Part shown: piece by piece, positions 10,151 through 19,925 of the stretch | How positions within the stretch are numbered: the stretch's first letter is position 1 | Layout: every line of letters starts with the position of its first letter | DNA from: Pseudoips prasinana | Taxonomy: Eukaryota > Arthropoda > Insecta > Lepidoptera > Nolidae | Length of the DNA: 64,000 nucleotides | Reading direction: 5' to 3' | NCBI GenBank assembly: GCA_951640165.1 | Contig: OX621255.1 | Location: 24,650,001 to 24,714,000, forward strand | Program-made: the position numbers and the translations under genes | Notes under the pieces: model-generated | Seen by the model: only the letters and a program-made list of their open reading frames with translations | What the model was told of the DNA's origin: nothing | Databases searched by the model: none

Positions 10151-10610
10151 TTGAAAATGAAAAATATCGGTCAGAATTAGAATTGGTATGTTGTTAGGTA
10201 CTTAAATATTGAGATGTAAAGTATCTGTCACAAAAAGAAAAATAAAATACATCTTTTCAGTTTATTTATTATTACAGATTGAACAATTTAATATATATAT
10301 ATATATATATTAAAATTTTACTTATTATATTAATTTCGTAAGCTGATTCGGAGACCTCTTAGTCAATTATCTAATATATAGAATTAATTAATTATTTCAG
10401 GTTTTCAATTAGTAGATCGTCAACTTATGAAATATTTGTGTAATAATATAATGTGTATGATTTATAATATTATATTTATAATTATATGGTCTACCCATGT
10501 ATTTTGTTATAATTCCATCTTAAATAAGTCATTGCCGATACCAATTTTTTTTTATTTTTTTTTAATTATTCAATACGGTATTGTGTCCATTAGTTGGGGG
10601 GACATGTGAT
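10151..10610. repeat. AT-rich stretch with (TA)n at 10291-10310
   Basis: Holds a short TA microsatellite and no other recognisable feature. Confidence 0.6.
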
Positions 10611-10611
10611 A

Positions 10612-10748
10612 ATCGCTTGACAGACGGGTTGGCGATCGCAGTATGATGGTCATAGTACAGGGAAATACGCTGCTGCCTCGGAACGACTTCTGCTCCCCCC
10701 ACGGGTTTGAAATGGGGTGGTGATATTCTATGCCGTCAGCCAAATAGC
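10612..10748 (-). mobile_element. RTE-2 non-LTR fragment
   Basis: Reverse of the 45190-45444 element (GACAGACGGGTTGGCGATCG, CAGTATGATGGTCATAGTAC, GGTGGTGATATTCTATGCCG). Confidence 0.6.
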
Positions 10749-10749
10749 A

Positions 10750-11265
10750 CATTTAACTTACACCTTGTAGAATAACAACCATGACGGAAATATAAAGGAA
10801 GTACCGATTTACCAATTATGGAAAGCAAAAAAAAAAAAAAGTTCTGTTCAAGATAGTTTCTGTTGTTCATCTTGTGAGGAGAGTATATATACTTTTGCTT
10901 ATTACTTCAAATCATGTATTTAATTTCCAATTTTCTACATATTTTTATTGTTATTATTAAAGAAATTATTATTTATTTTTGGTTAAACATCGGCGCTTAT
11001 ACATTTGAAACAAAGCGTAGATTAAATTTGTGACAAACTTATTAACTATTGTTTTGAACAGTACTAACTTTAATAAGATTATTCTTATTACTATATATCA
11101 TCATCTATACATATTTTATTTTATTTATTTATTTATTTCTCTCCTTAACACCTATCATTACAGGTCTTGACCTAATGCGATAGTGTTGGTATTAAAATTA
11201 TAAACAACTTATTGAACTAAATTTAAAAATAAAAACTTATAACTAATTATTCTTGCAACTAACTA
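10750..11265. other. No gene recognised
   Basis: AT-rich. TTATTTATTTATTTATTTCT near 11115-11140 looks like the reversed poly(A)/AATAAA end of a LINE, but its body was not identified. Confidence 0.4.
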
Positions 11266-11267
11266 CC

Positions 11268-11583
11268 TTTAATATAATAAAATCGTAGGAAAGTCAAGAC
11301 TGTACATTGAATATTTTTTTAAAAGGATACTTGGGGCGTGATCTACTTCGATATGGAAGCCAAAAATATAGTTTTTGGAATTTTTGTCTGTGTGTCTATT
11401 TGTCTGTATGTATGTCCGGGCTAAACTCAAAAAGTACTGCATGGATTTACTTCAAATTTTGCATGAATATCATTAAGAGGTCGGGTCAACATATAGGCAT
11501 TAGGCTACATATTATCACCTACGAAGGAGGAGCTGTGATAATTTATAAAATTTAACGCGGGTAAAACCGCGGGGCACAGCTAG
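11268..11583 (+). mobile_element. Heli-1 Helitron, near-complete
   Basis: Begins in the ATAATAAAATCGTAGG 5' region (the first bases of the TC start are changed) and ends CGCGGGTAAAACCGCG, then GGGCACAGCTAG at 11583, followed by T. About 315 bp, non-autonomous. The frame inside it is not a gene. Confidence 0.85.
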
Positions 11584-11589
11584 TAGACA

Positions 11590-12480
11590 ATCATCCTACA
11601 GTGCGCCGCATTGGAACAAACATCGGGTGCGGTTCAGTTTGGGTACCGTGGCATTGCATAAAGCAGCACCAACCGAAAACTGATTTTCAACCACAACCTG
11701 GGAGTGACAACTTTAGCGTCTCCTCGGTGGAAAACCTATTATTGCAGTAGCAGAGCTAGTTAAATAAAGCAGGAGCTAATTTTACAGTTAAGAAAAAGAG
11801 GAAAGTTGAAGTTAGTACCTACCTACTATGTTTTTTTTAAAGATGTCCTCCTTTTCGAAAGTCGGTTAACAAATATACAGTCAACTTATAGGACTAAGAG
11901 AAATATTGTTACGAAATGCGCGATTGTTATCATTTCGTGACACGGAATCTCCCGTGAGAACCAATGGGTGCTCAATGGGTGGGATCAACAACCAATCCAT
12001 CACCACAATTAAATCTCTATATTAACGTTCAAAAACCTCATAATTCCAATTAATCACAAAAACAAGCAACTACTTAAAAAATCCCATAAAGTTGGTTTCC
12101 TAAATACTTTCGATTTCATCAGATAGTGATGACAGGACTGCGCATGAGTTATTTTATCGCATTGATGGCGCAGCGGGGTGCGCCGGCGCTTCACTGTGGA
12201 CCACCCGACTGGTCAGGGCTGCTGAGATATTCAAAGTAATATGAGTTATCAATTGAATATTGTGTACAGCTTTTATGATCGTTGAAAAGATGAGTCAGGC
12301 TTTAGGAGGAGATTTTTGCCGCCTTTCATGTATACAACGTGTAACTTAAATAGTGTGGGATACTTGGGTAAAACAATACTAAAGATATTGTTTTGTATAG
12401 TGTATAGAACTTTTGATATATGTATCACTTTCTTGATTCAACTTTGAAGCGTGGGCTTTTCTAGATGGTGTCTAGACATT
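11590..12480. other. No gene recognised
   Basis: Single-copy sequence. The stretch at 12160-12220 is GC-richer (GCAGCGGGGTGCGCCGGCGC) but no exon structure could be assigned. Confidence 0.4.
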
Positions 12481-12491
12481 TTATTTATAGA

Positions 12492-12804
12492 CTAGCTGTG
12501 CCCCGCGGTTTTACCCGCGTTAACTTTTATAAATTATCATAACTCCGTAGGAGACAGCGCGATAATATGTAGCCTATATGTTGACCCGACGTCTTAGTAA
12601 TATTCATGCAAAATTTGAAGTAAATCGTACTTTTTGAGTTTAGCCCGGACATACATAGATACAGACAAACATACACACAGACAAAAATTATAAATACTAT
12701 ATTTTTGGCTTCGATATGGATGTTAGATGACGCCCCAATTATCCTTTTTAGAAAATATTCAATGTACAAGTTTGACTTTCCTACGATTTTATTATATGTA
12801 TAGA
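12492..12804 (-). mobile_element. Heli-1 Helitron, full length
   Basis: On the minus strand it runs from TCTATACATATAATAAAATC to the hairpin CGCGGGTAAAACCGCG, then GGGCACAGCTAG, between host A and T. 313 bp with both termini intact: the reference copy for the family. Confidence 0.9.
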
Positions 12805-12809
12805 TTAGC

Positions 12810-12957
12810 AAGCGAAACGAGCAAGTGGGTAACCTGATGGTAAGTGATCACCGCCGCCTATGGACACTGGCGTCCATATGGGCTACAAGCGCGGTCCTTT
12901 AAGAAAAGAATAGGCTCGCTTCTTGCCATGTCATACCGGATCGGAAATACCTCCGCG
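12810..12957 (-). mobile_element. GGCAACGCAC retroposon, reverse copy
   Basis: GAGCAAGTGGGTAACCTGAT, GATCACCGCCGCCTATGGAC and later ACCGGATCGGAAATACCTCC. Truncated by the palindromic MITE that starts at 12962. Confidence 0.65.
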
Positions 12958-12961
12958 TTAA

Positions 12962-13312
12962 TAATTGATTCCACAGATACGTAAAGCGTGGTAAAAAGTT
13001 TCTGGTGAAATGCACTTATTTTTAATTTTATTTCAACTAATTGATAACAATGTGAGGAGGAGAGAAATATTAGAGCCTACTTTACAATATTAGAGGGAAC
13101 TACTAGCTATTGTTTCTTCCTTATAAGCTCTGTTATCGATAAAAAGGAAGAAACAATAGTTAATAGTTTCCTCTAATAAAATTGTAAAGTAGGCTTTAAT
13201 TATTTCTCTCAACCTCACATTGTTAACAATTAATTGAAATAAAATTGAATATAGTGCATTTCACTTTCTTTTCAACTTTTTACCACGCTTTACGTATCTG
13301 TGGAATCAATTA
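12962..13312. mobile_element. 351-bp palindromic MITE with TTAA flanks
   Basis: The left arm starting TAATTGATTCCACAGATACG is mirrored at the right by CGTATCTGTGGAATCAATTA; arms of about 160 bp meet near 13137. TTAA flanks both ends (12958-12961 and 13313-13316), as for piggyBac-type insertion. No coding capacity. Confidence 0.75.
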
Positions 13313-13360
13313 TTAACTTATTATATATATATTACTTATTTATATACTGTGAGTATCTAA

Positions 13361-13531
13361 AGGCGTATACACACCACGTTTTTTAAACGCGCCTTCGACG
13401 CGCATTTTTAAAATCGCGCGTCCACGCCGCGTTTTTATCATGTAGAGTAGTTTGTTTTTGTTTGTATCGATACAAAAGCAATGCTAACGCGCGTCAAACG
13501 CGCTTAAAAAACGTGGTGTGAATAGTCCCTA
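13361..13531. mobile_element. Short TIR MITE (ACACCACGTTTTTT)
   Basis: ACACCACGTTTTTTAAACGC (13371-13390) is mirrored by GCGCTTAAAAAACGTGGTGT (13500-13519). The interior is CG-rich (CGCGCGTCCACGCCGCG). Outer ends are approximate and the TSD is unclear. Confidence 0.55.
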
Positions 13532-13930
13532 AATCTTGATTTTCTGCTCTATTTTCAGGCAAATTTTCAATCAATAAGTAAAAAGATATATTGGGAATGG
13601 ATAACCCACAGAACTTTCGATGTGTCCTATTAAAATCGGGCTTATCGAGCGATAACTGCAAATCCAACATTTATGTATAAAGCCCTATAACACAATATCT
13701 CTTTTTTTAAATTTGACACCCCTAATAATTTCTAACTAGCTACAGTACCTTACTAAAATTATAAACTTTGAATTGCATGAACCATTAGCTTAATTAATTT
13801 AAGGCCCAGACTTCATCACCTCACTAATCATAAATGCTTTAAAATAATCGTAAGTAGTGTAAAAAATGTGTGCTTTGGTCATAATGTGAGAGTAATATTC
13901 GAAAATAAAAATAAAACAAGTTTTTATTTG
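13532..13930. other. No feature recognised
   Basis: AT-rich single-copy sequence. Confidence 0.5.
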
Positions 13931-13934
13931 TAGA

Positions 13935-14027
13935 TAGATAGAGATAGAGTACACTTTATTGCACCAAAAGAATGACTTACAAGTAAGAAAGTACAGGTAC
14001 CTACAATCAGCGGTCTTATCGCTTTGT
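13935..14027 (-). mobile_element. LINE 3' end (TTTATTGCAC type)
   Basis: ACACTTTATTGCACCAAAAG and the following GCGGTCTTATCGC match the reversed 3' ends at 27005 and 51100, and the forward ends at 41690 and 43360 (GATAAGGCCGCC... TTGCAATAAAGT). Confidence 0.6.
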
Positions 14028-14030
14028 AGT

Positions 14031-14278
14031 TACTTACTTACCTATCGTATGGGCAGTGGTCAGAGTTGTTCAAGCCGCCCAGTAGACCTCTGAAACGGCT
14101 TAGCAACTCTAGCCTAATGGTTACAACCGGGACCGACAGCTTGACGTACCCGCCGTAACATGGAGACGCTCAGAAATTAAACCACTTTGGTGGTCACCCA
14201 TCTATGGACTGACCGCGAGCCTAGTTGCTTAACCTCGCCGATCACTCACGGACCAGTGAGAGCATCTGGCTGTGAACC
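14031..14278 (-). mobile_element. 5S-SINE
   Basis: Reverse copy: the tail first (CTTACCTATCGTATGGGCAG), then GGGACCGACAGC, then the 5S-like promoter (GGTCACCCATCTATGGACTG, GAGCCTAGTTGCTTAACC). Nearly full length. Confidence 0.8.
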
Positions 14279-14356
14279 CTTTATTTGTAGTAACCACTAA
14301 TGTTCGCAGTTACGTCCACTAATTACAGTGAACGTAACCTACGGAGCACTACATTA

Positions 14357-14472
14357 TACCTCCGTGCCTCGGAGAGCACGTAAAGCCGTCGGTCCTGTAC
14401 CTGACCTCTTTCCGCTCGGTCGTTAGGTATCCCATCGGATCATGAGAGGGATGGAATAGAAAGTGCTCCTGT
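14357..14472 (+). mobile_element. SINE-E body fragment
   Basis: CTCCGTGCCTCGGAGAGCAC, GCCGTCGGTCCTGTACCTGA, CCCATCGGATCATGAGAGGG. Neither the tRNA head nor the tail is present. Confidence 0.65.
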
Positions 14473-14484
14473 AGTAGTTTTTGC

Positions 14485-14555
14485 GTGAAAGACTAACAAA
14501 CGTTCATATATCTATAGAGCCATACGCAAAAACTTTCGCATCAGTAGGATAAAAT
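14485..14555 (-). mobile_element. Helitron-related 5' fragment
   Basis: GCGTGAAAGACTAACAAACG... ACTTTCGCATCAGTAGGATA resembles the distal end of 26354-26566 and 24015-24091 (GAGTAACAAACATTC... AATATTAGTAGGATA). Confidence 0.45.
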
Positions 14556-14559
14556 TTTT

Positions 14560-15230
14560 AGGTAATGTCCTCATTGCGGTTAGTCTCAATATAAAATAAA
14601 ATAGTAAAAAGTTACGTCATAATATTTATAAGTAAGTTAAACACAAAATAATTAATAGTACTGTAAAGTCAAGATATCCGTTTAGTGATAAACACGGATT
14701 CATATCCTGTATTCCGCTAAAGGAACATAGTATGCATATATGCTAACAGAATCTGCATAAAATATTACATGCGTTCTTAATAGGCATGGCAGTGGAACAA
14801 ACCAAGTTAAGGCAAATTATCAAGTTACGTCAATTATTATGTATTTTTTAACGAAGCACTTCGAAACCTTCCATCCGATCAGAGAACTTCACACAAGCAT
14901 TGCCTCTTTTATAAGGCCAGAGATTACAGAAAAATAATCAATGAATACATGCAAAAGAAAGGTGTGATTTTTTTCGAAGAAAGAAAAAAGATTACATTTT
15001 TTAGACATACAATAATCAATAAAATAAAAGACAGATAACAAGTGTAGGCTGCAGGTCAGCATCACGCTACAGGTTACTGTAGCACTAATTTTCAGCACTA
15101 CCCATAAGTAATACATAGAAGTTTAACTTAAGTAAAAAATTAATGGAACAAAAATATACCAATCAATAATAAATAACACATATAAAATTACAAAAACCAT
15201 CAGTTTCTTTTGCACTTTCTTGCCTCTCTG
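14560..15230. other. No gene recognised
   Basis: AT-rich single-copy sequence. The short minus-strand frame at 14889-15116 has no recognisable motif. Confidence 0.5.
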
Positions 15231-15233
15231 TCG

Positions 15234-15298
15234 CGCAATTTATGAACGACGTAAAGAACATGTCATTCACGTGTTCTTTACGTCGTTTTTAAATTGCG
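15234..15298. other. 65-bp inverted repeat (hairpin)
   Basis: AACGACGTAAAGAACATGT is mirrored by ACGTGTTCTTTACGTCGTT around a 5-nt centre, and the match extends outward through CGCAATTTA/TAAATTGCG. No matching copy elsewhere in the window. Confidence 0.8.
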
Positions 15299-15642
15299 TG
15301 GTAGTGTTCTTTACTGCGTTTATAAATTGTTGTACAAATATCACAAAGAGCAAAAAGTACATGTCAGCACTTTTAGCTCATAGTATTTCGTCCCTATATT
15401 AGTCTGATCAGCGTAGTGGCGATTAAGACTCGTGTCTCTCACAGCGTTTGACTTATCCTTATGTGCGTTGTCATAGCCTAGGTTGCTCTTCTGTGATTTC
15501 TTTGGTCGACCATGACGAGATGTAGAGATGAATCTTTATCACCACGCTAGTGTCAGAGCCACAGCCTTTATGTATTTGTCTATTTACTATCTGAAATACC
15601 ATCCCTCTTCTAATAAAAATGTTAATACCTAAGTGCTAAATA

Positions 15643-16218
15643 AATTAGCCGCGAGATTTCCGGTCCAGGAAGAATAACAGGGCCATTCCCTACCATCCCG
15701 TGGTTGTCGTAAAAGGCGACTAAGGGATACACCAGGTGGTCGAGTAGCAGCACCACCTGTCGCTAACTGCCTCGTTGGTCTAGCGGTAGCGTGTTCAACC
15801 GCAGAAAATGAGGTCCTGGGTTCAAATCCCGGGTCGGACATAAAGTGATTTTGGGATTTTTCCGTAAAAAGAAATTTCTCAGAATCAGCCCGAAGTCTGG
15901 AAGTTGGCGGTATTACACTCCCGTGCCTCAGAGAGCACGTAAAGCCGTCGGTCCTGTACCTGACCTCCCTCCGGTCGTGTCGCTAGTCGTCCCATCGGAT
16001 CATGAGAGTGATGGAATAGAAAGTGCCCCTGTGTTGGCGCACACACTTGTGCACTATAATATGTCCTGCGCTATTAGCTAATCTCCATTGAGAATGGCCG
16101 CCGTGGCCGAAATTGGCCGGGAAGACATCAATTATGGCAAAACCCTCAAATGGCAACATTATAGAAACCTTTGGAGGAGGCTTCTGTCCACTGGACGATA
16201 TCAGGCTTATGCGATGAT
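15643..16218 (+). mobile_element. RTE-3 non-LTR element split by SINE-E
   Basis: The left part (15643-15767) has TCGTAAAAGGCGACTAAGGG and AGCAGCACCACCTGTCG. The right part (16132-16218) has ATGGCAACATTATAGAAACC and ends GCGATGATGATG. Both match RTE-3 at 38101-38330 in reverse, with about 60 bp lost at the junction. Confidence 0.6.
15768..16131 (+). mobile_element. SINE-E, full length
   Basis: Best copy: A box TTGGTCTAGCGGTAGCG, B box GGGTTCAAATCCC, then body AATCAGCCCGAAGTCTGGAA, CCGTCGGTCCTGTACCTGAC, CGCACACACTTGTGCACTAT and tail GGCCGAAATTGGCCGGGAAG. No reading frame in it is a gene. Confidence 0.9.
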
Positions 16219-16219
16219 G

Positions 16220-16600
16220 ATGTGAACAAATTGAACTTGGCTCTTTTTTGTGCGTGTTCACTAGATTACCTTTATGGTTTATATTCATTTGAAACGAATA
16301 ATGTTGGTCCTGATATAGCGTTTACCAAACTATTTCCACCTTCATACATGGCAGGGAACTGTAAAACAAAAAATATGGCATCCTGAACCGCTTCTTCAAG
16401 AAGGAAAGAATATTTTATTTCTGAGAGTATAAACCTTGAGTATAAAACATGATTTATTTCTCGGAAATAATGGAATGATAGAAAAATATGGAGTTTCGTG
16501 TCTTGGAGCTTATAAGGAAACCATTGGCAGAATTATGATAGCTTCAATATGGTTAAATAAAGCTGGAAATAATAATCATTGAATTATTATGACGTGTTCT
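16220..16600. other. No feature recognised
   Basis: AT-rich sequence. The frame at 16171-16386 begins in RTE-3 tail sequence and lacks coding features. Confidence 0.5.
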
Positions 16601-16797
16601 AATAGCTACATGCTCTCACACGTAAGTGATCGGCGAGGTTAAGTAACTAGGCTCGCGGTCACTCCATAGATGGGTGACCGCCAAAGTGGTTTAATTTCTG
16701 AGCGTTAAGCAGTCGGTCCCGGTTGTAGCCATTAGGCAACAGTCGTTAAACCATGTCGGAGGCCTACTGGGCGGTTTGAACAACTGACACGAGGGTA

Positions 16798-17382
16798 TTT
16801 TTATTTTTTATTTATTTTAAAACTTTTGCACATGAAAGTACACAGGCGGACTTAATGCCGTAGGCATTCTCTACCAGTCAACCTTGGGGTGATGCAGAGA
16901 AAAACAAGGTAGGTGCACTTTAAAAACGTCTTGTGTGGATTATCATTGTTAATATATAATTATGAATAATTACATACAATACATAAATAAAAACTATAAT
17001 AGACTAATATATATTTATAAATAAATATACCTAGAGAACAATTAACGATAGAAGAGAGTGCTATTGAGCTGATTCTGCCAACATTTTTTTGGAAATGTGT
17101 TCGCGCATTTTCTTTTTAAAAGAAAAACGACTCGTTGCCATCCTGATTTCGGAAGGAAGAAAGAGGAGAAGAAAAATGGATTGAACAAAAAAGGAAGAAT
17201 GTAGAAAGTCAGTACGATGAGGTGGACATTGAAGTAGACGGTTGTGAGAAGAGCGTAGATTTTTGCTATGATTGCTATGAAGATATTGAAATTGAGAAGT
17301 CAAATAAGAAGGAGAAGTAGGCGAGTCTAATAGTGAAAATAGGGTAGTTAAGGCTCTCAAGGTTCTGCGCTGCCGAAGGGTA
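16798..17382 (-). mobile_element. LINE, 5'-truncated, nested in 5S-SINE
   Basis: On the minus strand the element ends in A-rich sequence at about 16800-16820. GGGTA at both boundaries (left CGAGGGTA, right GAAGGGTA) is a possible TSD. The 3' UTR of ~250 bp contains GCATTAAGTCCGCCTGTG. Confidence 0.6.
17061..17175 (-). pseudogene. LINE reverse-transcriptase C-terminus fragment
   Basis: The minus-strand frame ends with LPSEIRMATSRFSFKKKMRE, then HISKK and a stop at 17061. An LPxEIR... FKKKLR motif is the usual end of insect non-LTR ORF2 proteins, downstream of the RT domain. The upstream part of the same frame loses similarity, so the fragment is decayed. Confidence 0.5.
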
Positions 17383-17465
17383 ACCACTGCCCATACGATA
17401 AGTTAGTAACATGTTAGAATACAAATAAACTCTTAACCGTACATTATCACTGTGGAATTAATTAA

Positions 17466-17642
17466 CTGAGGAGGTATTTCCGATCAGGTATTACATGGCA
17501 ACCTTTAAGAAGCCAACCTTTTTGGTCGGCAAATTCGGCAACGCACTTGCAGCTCCTCTTGTGTTGCGAGTGTCTATGGACGCTGGTGCTCACTTACTAT
17601 TAGGCGATGCTTGCTTGTTTGCCTTGCTATTCAATAAAAAAA
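17466..17642 (+). mobile_element. GGCAACGCAC retroposon
   Basis: GGTATTTCCGATCAGGTATT, TTCGGCAACGCACTTGC, TTGCGAGTGTCTATGGACGC, tail TTCAATAAAAAAAC. Confidence 0.7.
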
Positions 17643-17890
17643 CATGCGGGGCAGTCTTTGGAGACTGCTAATTGAAGAGAAAACTATTTTTTCATTTCTC
17701 ATACTCGGAAAGTAGTGTTTATTTGATCCGAGTAGCGAGTGGAAGAAGCTACTTCCCACCTTTGGGCGGTAAAGACTCGTAGTAATTGCTTCTCTCCTAA
17801 TGGTGGGAATACAATTTTAAAATAGAACTAAATTTTTTTAGGCTGTCGGCTGTAAAATATCTAACATTATTAAGCAAAAAATGTGCACCA
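17643..17890 (+). mobile_element. Unnamed repeat (GATCCGAGTAGCGAG)
   Basis: Contains TTGATCCGAGTAGCGAGTGG, TTCCCACCTTTGGGCGGTAA and GGCTGTCGGCTGTAAAA. A reverse copy at 26940-27400 is split by a LINE. No TIR, tRNA box or coding motif was identified. Confidence 0.6.
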
Positions 17891-18013
17891 AGCCAATATA
17901 GAGAATATCAATTATAAAAAAAAACAAGGCTATTGTGGTCACCACAAAGGTTAACCAGCTTGATACTATATGACTTCAACAAAAGAACATTTAAGTGAGT
18001 GGGGCCCTGATGC

Positions 18014-18360
18014 AAAATTCAAATTCAAACGGCATTTATTCCATTAAAATATTACATTTGTGCGGAATCGTCATTTTTTTTAACCTACCGTGCAGTGCAT
18101 GACGTGACAGCTACTGAGAAACCAGAAAACTCAGTAGGAATCCTTTTTTTTAATATTTATTTTTTAATATAACATAACATTGTATTTTCTTAAATGTGTT
18201 AATCTAGGGCGACTCAATCCCATGCCGTATTGTCACTTAAATAATAAGAAGTTTTGTAGTAAGCCCTGCTACACAATTTGGATTTTAGACCCTTTTAAAT
18301 TAAATTTATTTGTAGACATTTCTCTGATATCAATGGGAAGTTTGTTATAGAAGCTTAAAC
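18014..18360 (-). mobile_element. LINE 3' end (CTCAGTAG... GCATGACGT type)
   Basis: Reverse orientation: GGCATTTATTCCATTAAAAT near the 3' end, then CCGTGCAGTGCATGACGTGA and CTACTGAGAAACC. The same block is at 49200-49465 (-) and 26150-26285 (+). Confidence 0.6.
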
Positions 18361-18439
18361 ATTGCTAGATAAATGGTTTGCTTCAAGGAATGAAATTACC
18401 GGATACTGTGGGTAAATATGTACCTAATTTATTTATGCC

Positions 18440-18455
18440 TTATTTTATTTTTCAG
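18440..18455 (+). promoter_or_regulatory. Putative splice acceptor
   Basis: A T-rich tract directly followed by CAG (TTATTTTATTTTTCAG), placed 8 bp before the ATG of the candidate exon. Its value depends on that exon being real. Confidence 0.45.
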
Positions 18456-18655
18456 TATCAGTAATGTTCCTTACAGCTGTAGTTCTGCTTATCCCCGAGT
18501 CAGTAGATTCTAAGTACACGACGCCACGTGCTCCCACGGCGGCGCCTTTGTCGGTGGATCAAACGCCACGCGTCGCCGCATCGCCGCCGTTGGACTTGCG
18601 CTGGCGCACACTATCGAGCTTAAGTAATGAGCGACAATATGAAAGGTTCCGATAA
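18456..18655 (+). CDS. Candidate coding exon, short secreted peptide
   Basis: Not recognised as a known family. After a splice-acceptor-like tract, ATG at 18464 opens 63 codons ending TAA at 18653-18655. The start, MFLTAVVLLIPESVDS, looks like a signal peptide (hydrophobic core FLTAVVLLI). The mature part has no cysteine, is rich in Pro, Ala, Thr and Arg, and ends NERQYERFR. Codons in the middle are strongly GC-rich at third positions (ACG, GCG, TCG, CGC), unlike the AT-rich flanks. AATAAA follows at 18688-18693, 33 nt past the stop. No transposon copy overlaps it. The frame is open two codons upstream of the ATG, so it could be the last exon of a longer gene instead. Confidence 0.45.
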
Positions 18656-18687
18656 ATATTTTCCCAAATTGGTATTTGGTATAGGTA

Positions 18688-18693
18688 AATAAA
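18688..18693 (+). terminator. Possible polyadenylation signal AATAAA
   Basis: Lies 33 nt after the stop of the candidate exon. The hexamer is frequent by chance in AT-rich DNA. Confidence 0.35.
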
Positions 18694-18727
18694 GTTAAGT
18701 TGTTTTTTTCTTAATTAAAAAAGAAAA

Positions 18728-19175
18728 TGACGGGCCGGTTAGGCGTGGTTGGTAGATACTTGCCTTTCACACCGCAGGTCGTGAGTTCGATTCCCACCCA
18801 GGGGCTCTACCGGCTAAGTCACCGAACATCGATTTCTTAAATGGCGTTCAAATAAATAAAGGGTTAAAAATTACTTAATCTATCTTTAAATCGGATTCAA
18901 CGTTGACAATCGATTCCGGACCATTTATGACGTCACATGTGCTCATGGAATCCGATTTAACTATTGATTAAGTCATTTTTAACCTTTATTTATTTGAACG
19001 CCATTTAAGAAATCGATGTTCGGCGACTTAGCCGGTAGAGCCCCAGGACAGATATTTGTGTGAATTATCGATCGTGGTTACAAAAAAAGTAGTATATAAC
19101 AGTCATCTGGTTTCCATAGTACAAGCTCTGATTAGTTGGATCAGTTGGCTGTGTGTGAATAATGTCCTAGAATAA
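18728..19175 (+). mobile_element. SINE-A split by a palindromic MITE
   Basis: The tRNA head (18728-18801; GTGGTTGGTAGATACTTGCC, B box GAGTTCGATTCCC) is interrupted exactly at CCCACCCAG and resumes at 19044 with CAGGACAGATATTTGTG. The tail has lost the (ATT)n run. Confidence 0.85.
18802..19043. mobile_element. Palindromic MITE with CAG target duplication
   Basis: Starts GGGCTCTACCGGCTAAGTCA and ends with the mirror GCCGGTAGAGCCC. Arms of ~100 bp are nearly perfect (TTCTTAAATGGCGTTCAAAT mirrored). Comparison with intact SINE-A shows CAG duplicated (18799-18801, 19044-19046). A second copy at 61068-61935 duplicates CTG. 242 bp, no coding. Confidence 0.8.
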
Positions 19176-19393
19176 AAAAAAATATAGTCTGGTGCCGTTT
19201 TAGTTCATTTTCTGTTTTAATATTTAAGAACCGAAACTTATAAAATTCTACATAATATTTTGGTTATGTTTGCGTAAGTTGTTTTTTTATATAGATTCTT
19301 AATTAAAAATAAACGTATGACGTGATAAGATTTTGGAAAAAAATGACAAAATAGCAGCGAATTGAATAAGAATACTTCGGTTCAGTCGATATT

Positions 19394-19480
19394 TACCTAA
19401 TCCCAAATTAAGCAGAGCTTGTACTATGGAAAATCAGATAATTGCTATACTACATTAACTACTCTTATTTTTACATTATT
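19394..19480 (-). mobile_element. SINE-A tail fragment
   Basis: CCCAAATTAAGCAGAGCTTG, then TACTATGGAAAATCAGATAA. Confidence 0.7.
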
Positions 19481-19498
19481 TACTTTTCTTTTCTACAC

Positions 19499-19770
19499 GG
19501 GCCTGTTGACGTGGTTGGCAACTGCTTGCTTTTCACGCCGGAGGTAGTGGGTTCGATTTCCACGCAGGACAGATATTTGTTTGCATGATGAGCATGTCTG
19601 TTTGTCCTGAGTCTCGGCTTAATTATCTATATAAGTATGTATTTACAAAAGAAAAGTAGTATACATATATAGTATATCAGTTACCTGGTTCGCATAGTAC
19701 AAGGCTATGCTTAGTTTGGGATCAGATGGCCGTGTGTAAATAATGTCCCAGGATATTATTATAATTTTGT
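19499..19770 (+). mobile_element. SINE-A, full length
   Basis: A box TGACGTGGTTGG, B box GGGTTCGATTTCC, central GACAGATATTTGTTTGCATG, CATAGTACAAGG block and ATTATTATAAT tail. Confidence 0.9.
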
Positions 19771-19873
19771 AAATAAATTCTTATATATCCGTATAATAAA
19801 CTACTACAAAACGTTATTTGACATAATATCACGCTCATTTTGCCAGAGATCACGTAGTGCTATCCAACAGTCG

Positions 19874-19925
19874 AGTTTAAGATTACTTAAGCTATTTTCT
19901 AGCAATAGCTTAAGTAATCTAAACT
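19874..19925. other. 52-bp inverted repeat (hairpin)
   Basis: AGTTTAAGATTACTTAAGCT and AGCTTAAGTAATCTAAACT mirror one another with one indel, around a ~10-nt centre. Single-copy flanks. Confidence 0.8.

Larger units (their letters stand above)
16606..17409 (+). mobile_element. 5S-SINE split by a LINE insertion
   Basis: The head and body run 16606-16797 (GATCGGCGAGGTTAAGTAAC, then CTAGGCTCGCGGTCACTCC). The missing tail (TAACCACTGCCCATACGATA) reappears at 17383-17409. Intervening sequence begins T-rich and carries LINE coding on the minus strand. Confidence 0.75.

Noticed and set aside
11307..11555. 82-codon ORF with MSGLNSKSTAWIYFKF
   Set aside because: The same peptide appears at 12527-12811 and 52145-52381 because all three are Heli-1 copies. 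Helitron transposase motifs (Rep HUH, helicase) are absent.
17220..17330. Purine-rich stretch as a nuclear-protein coding exon
   Set aside because: Forward frames have several stops; it lies inside a minus-strand LINE whose C-terminal coding ends at 17061.
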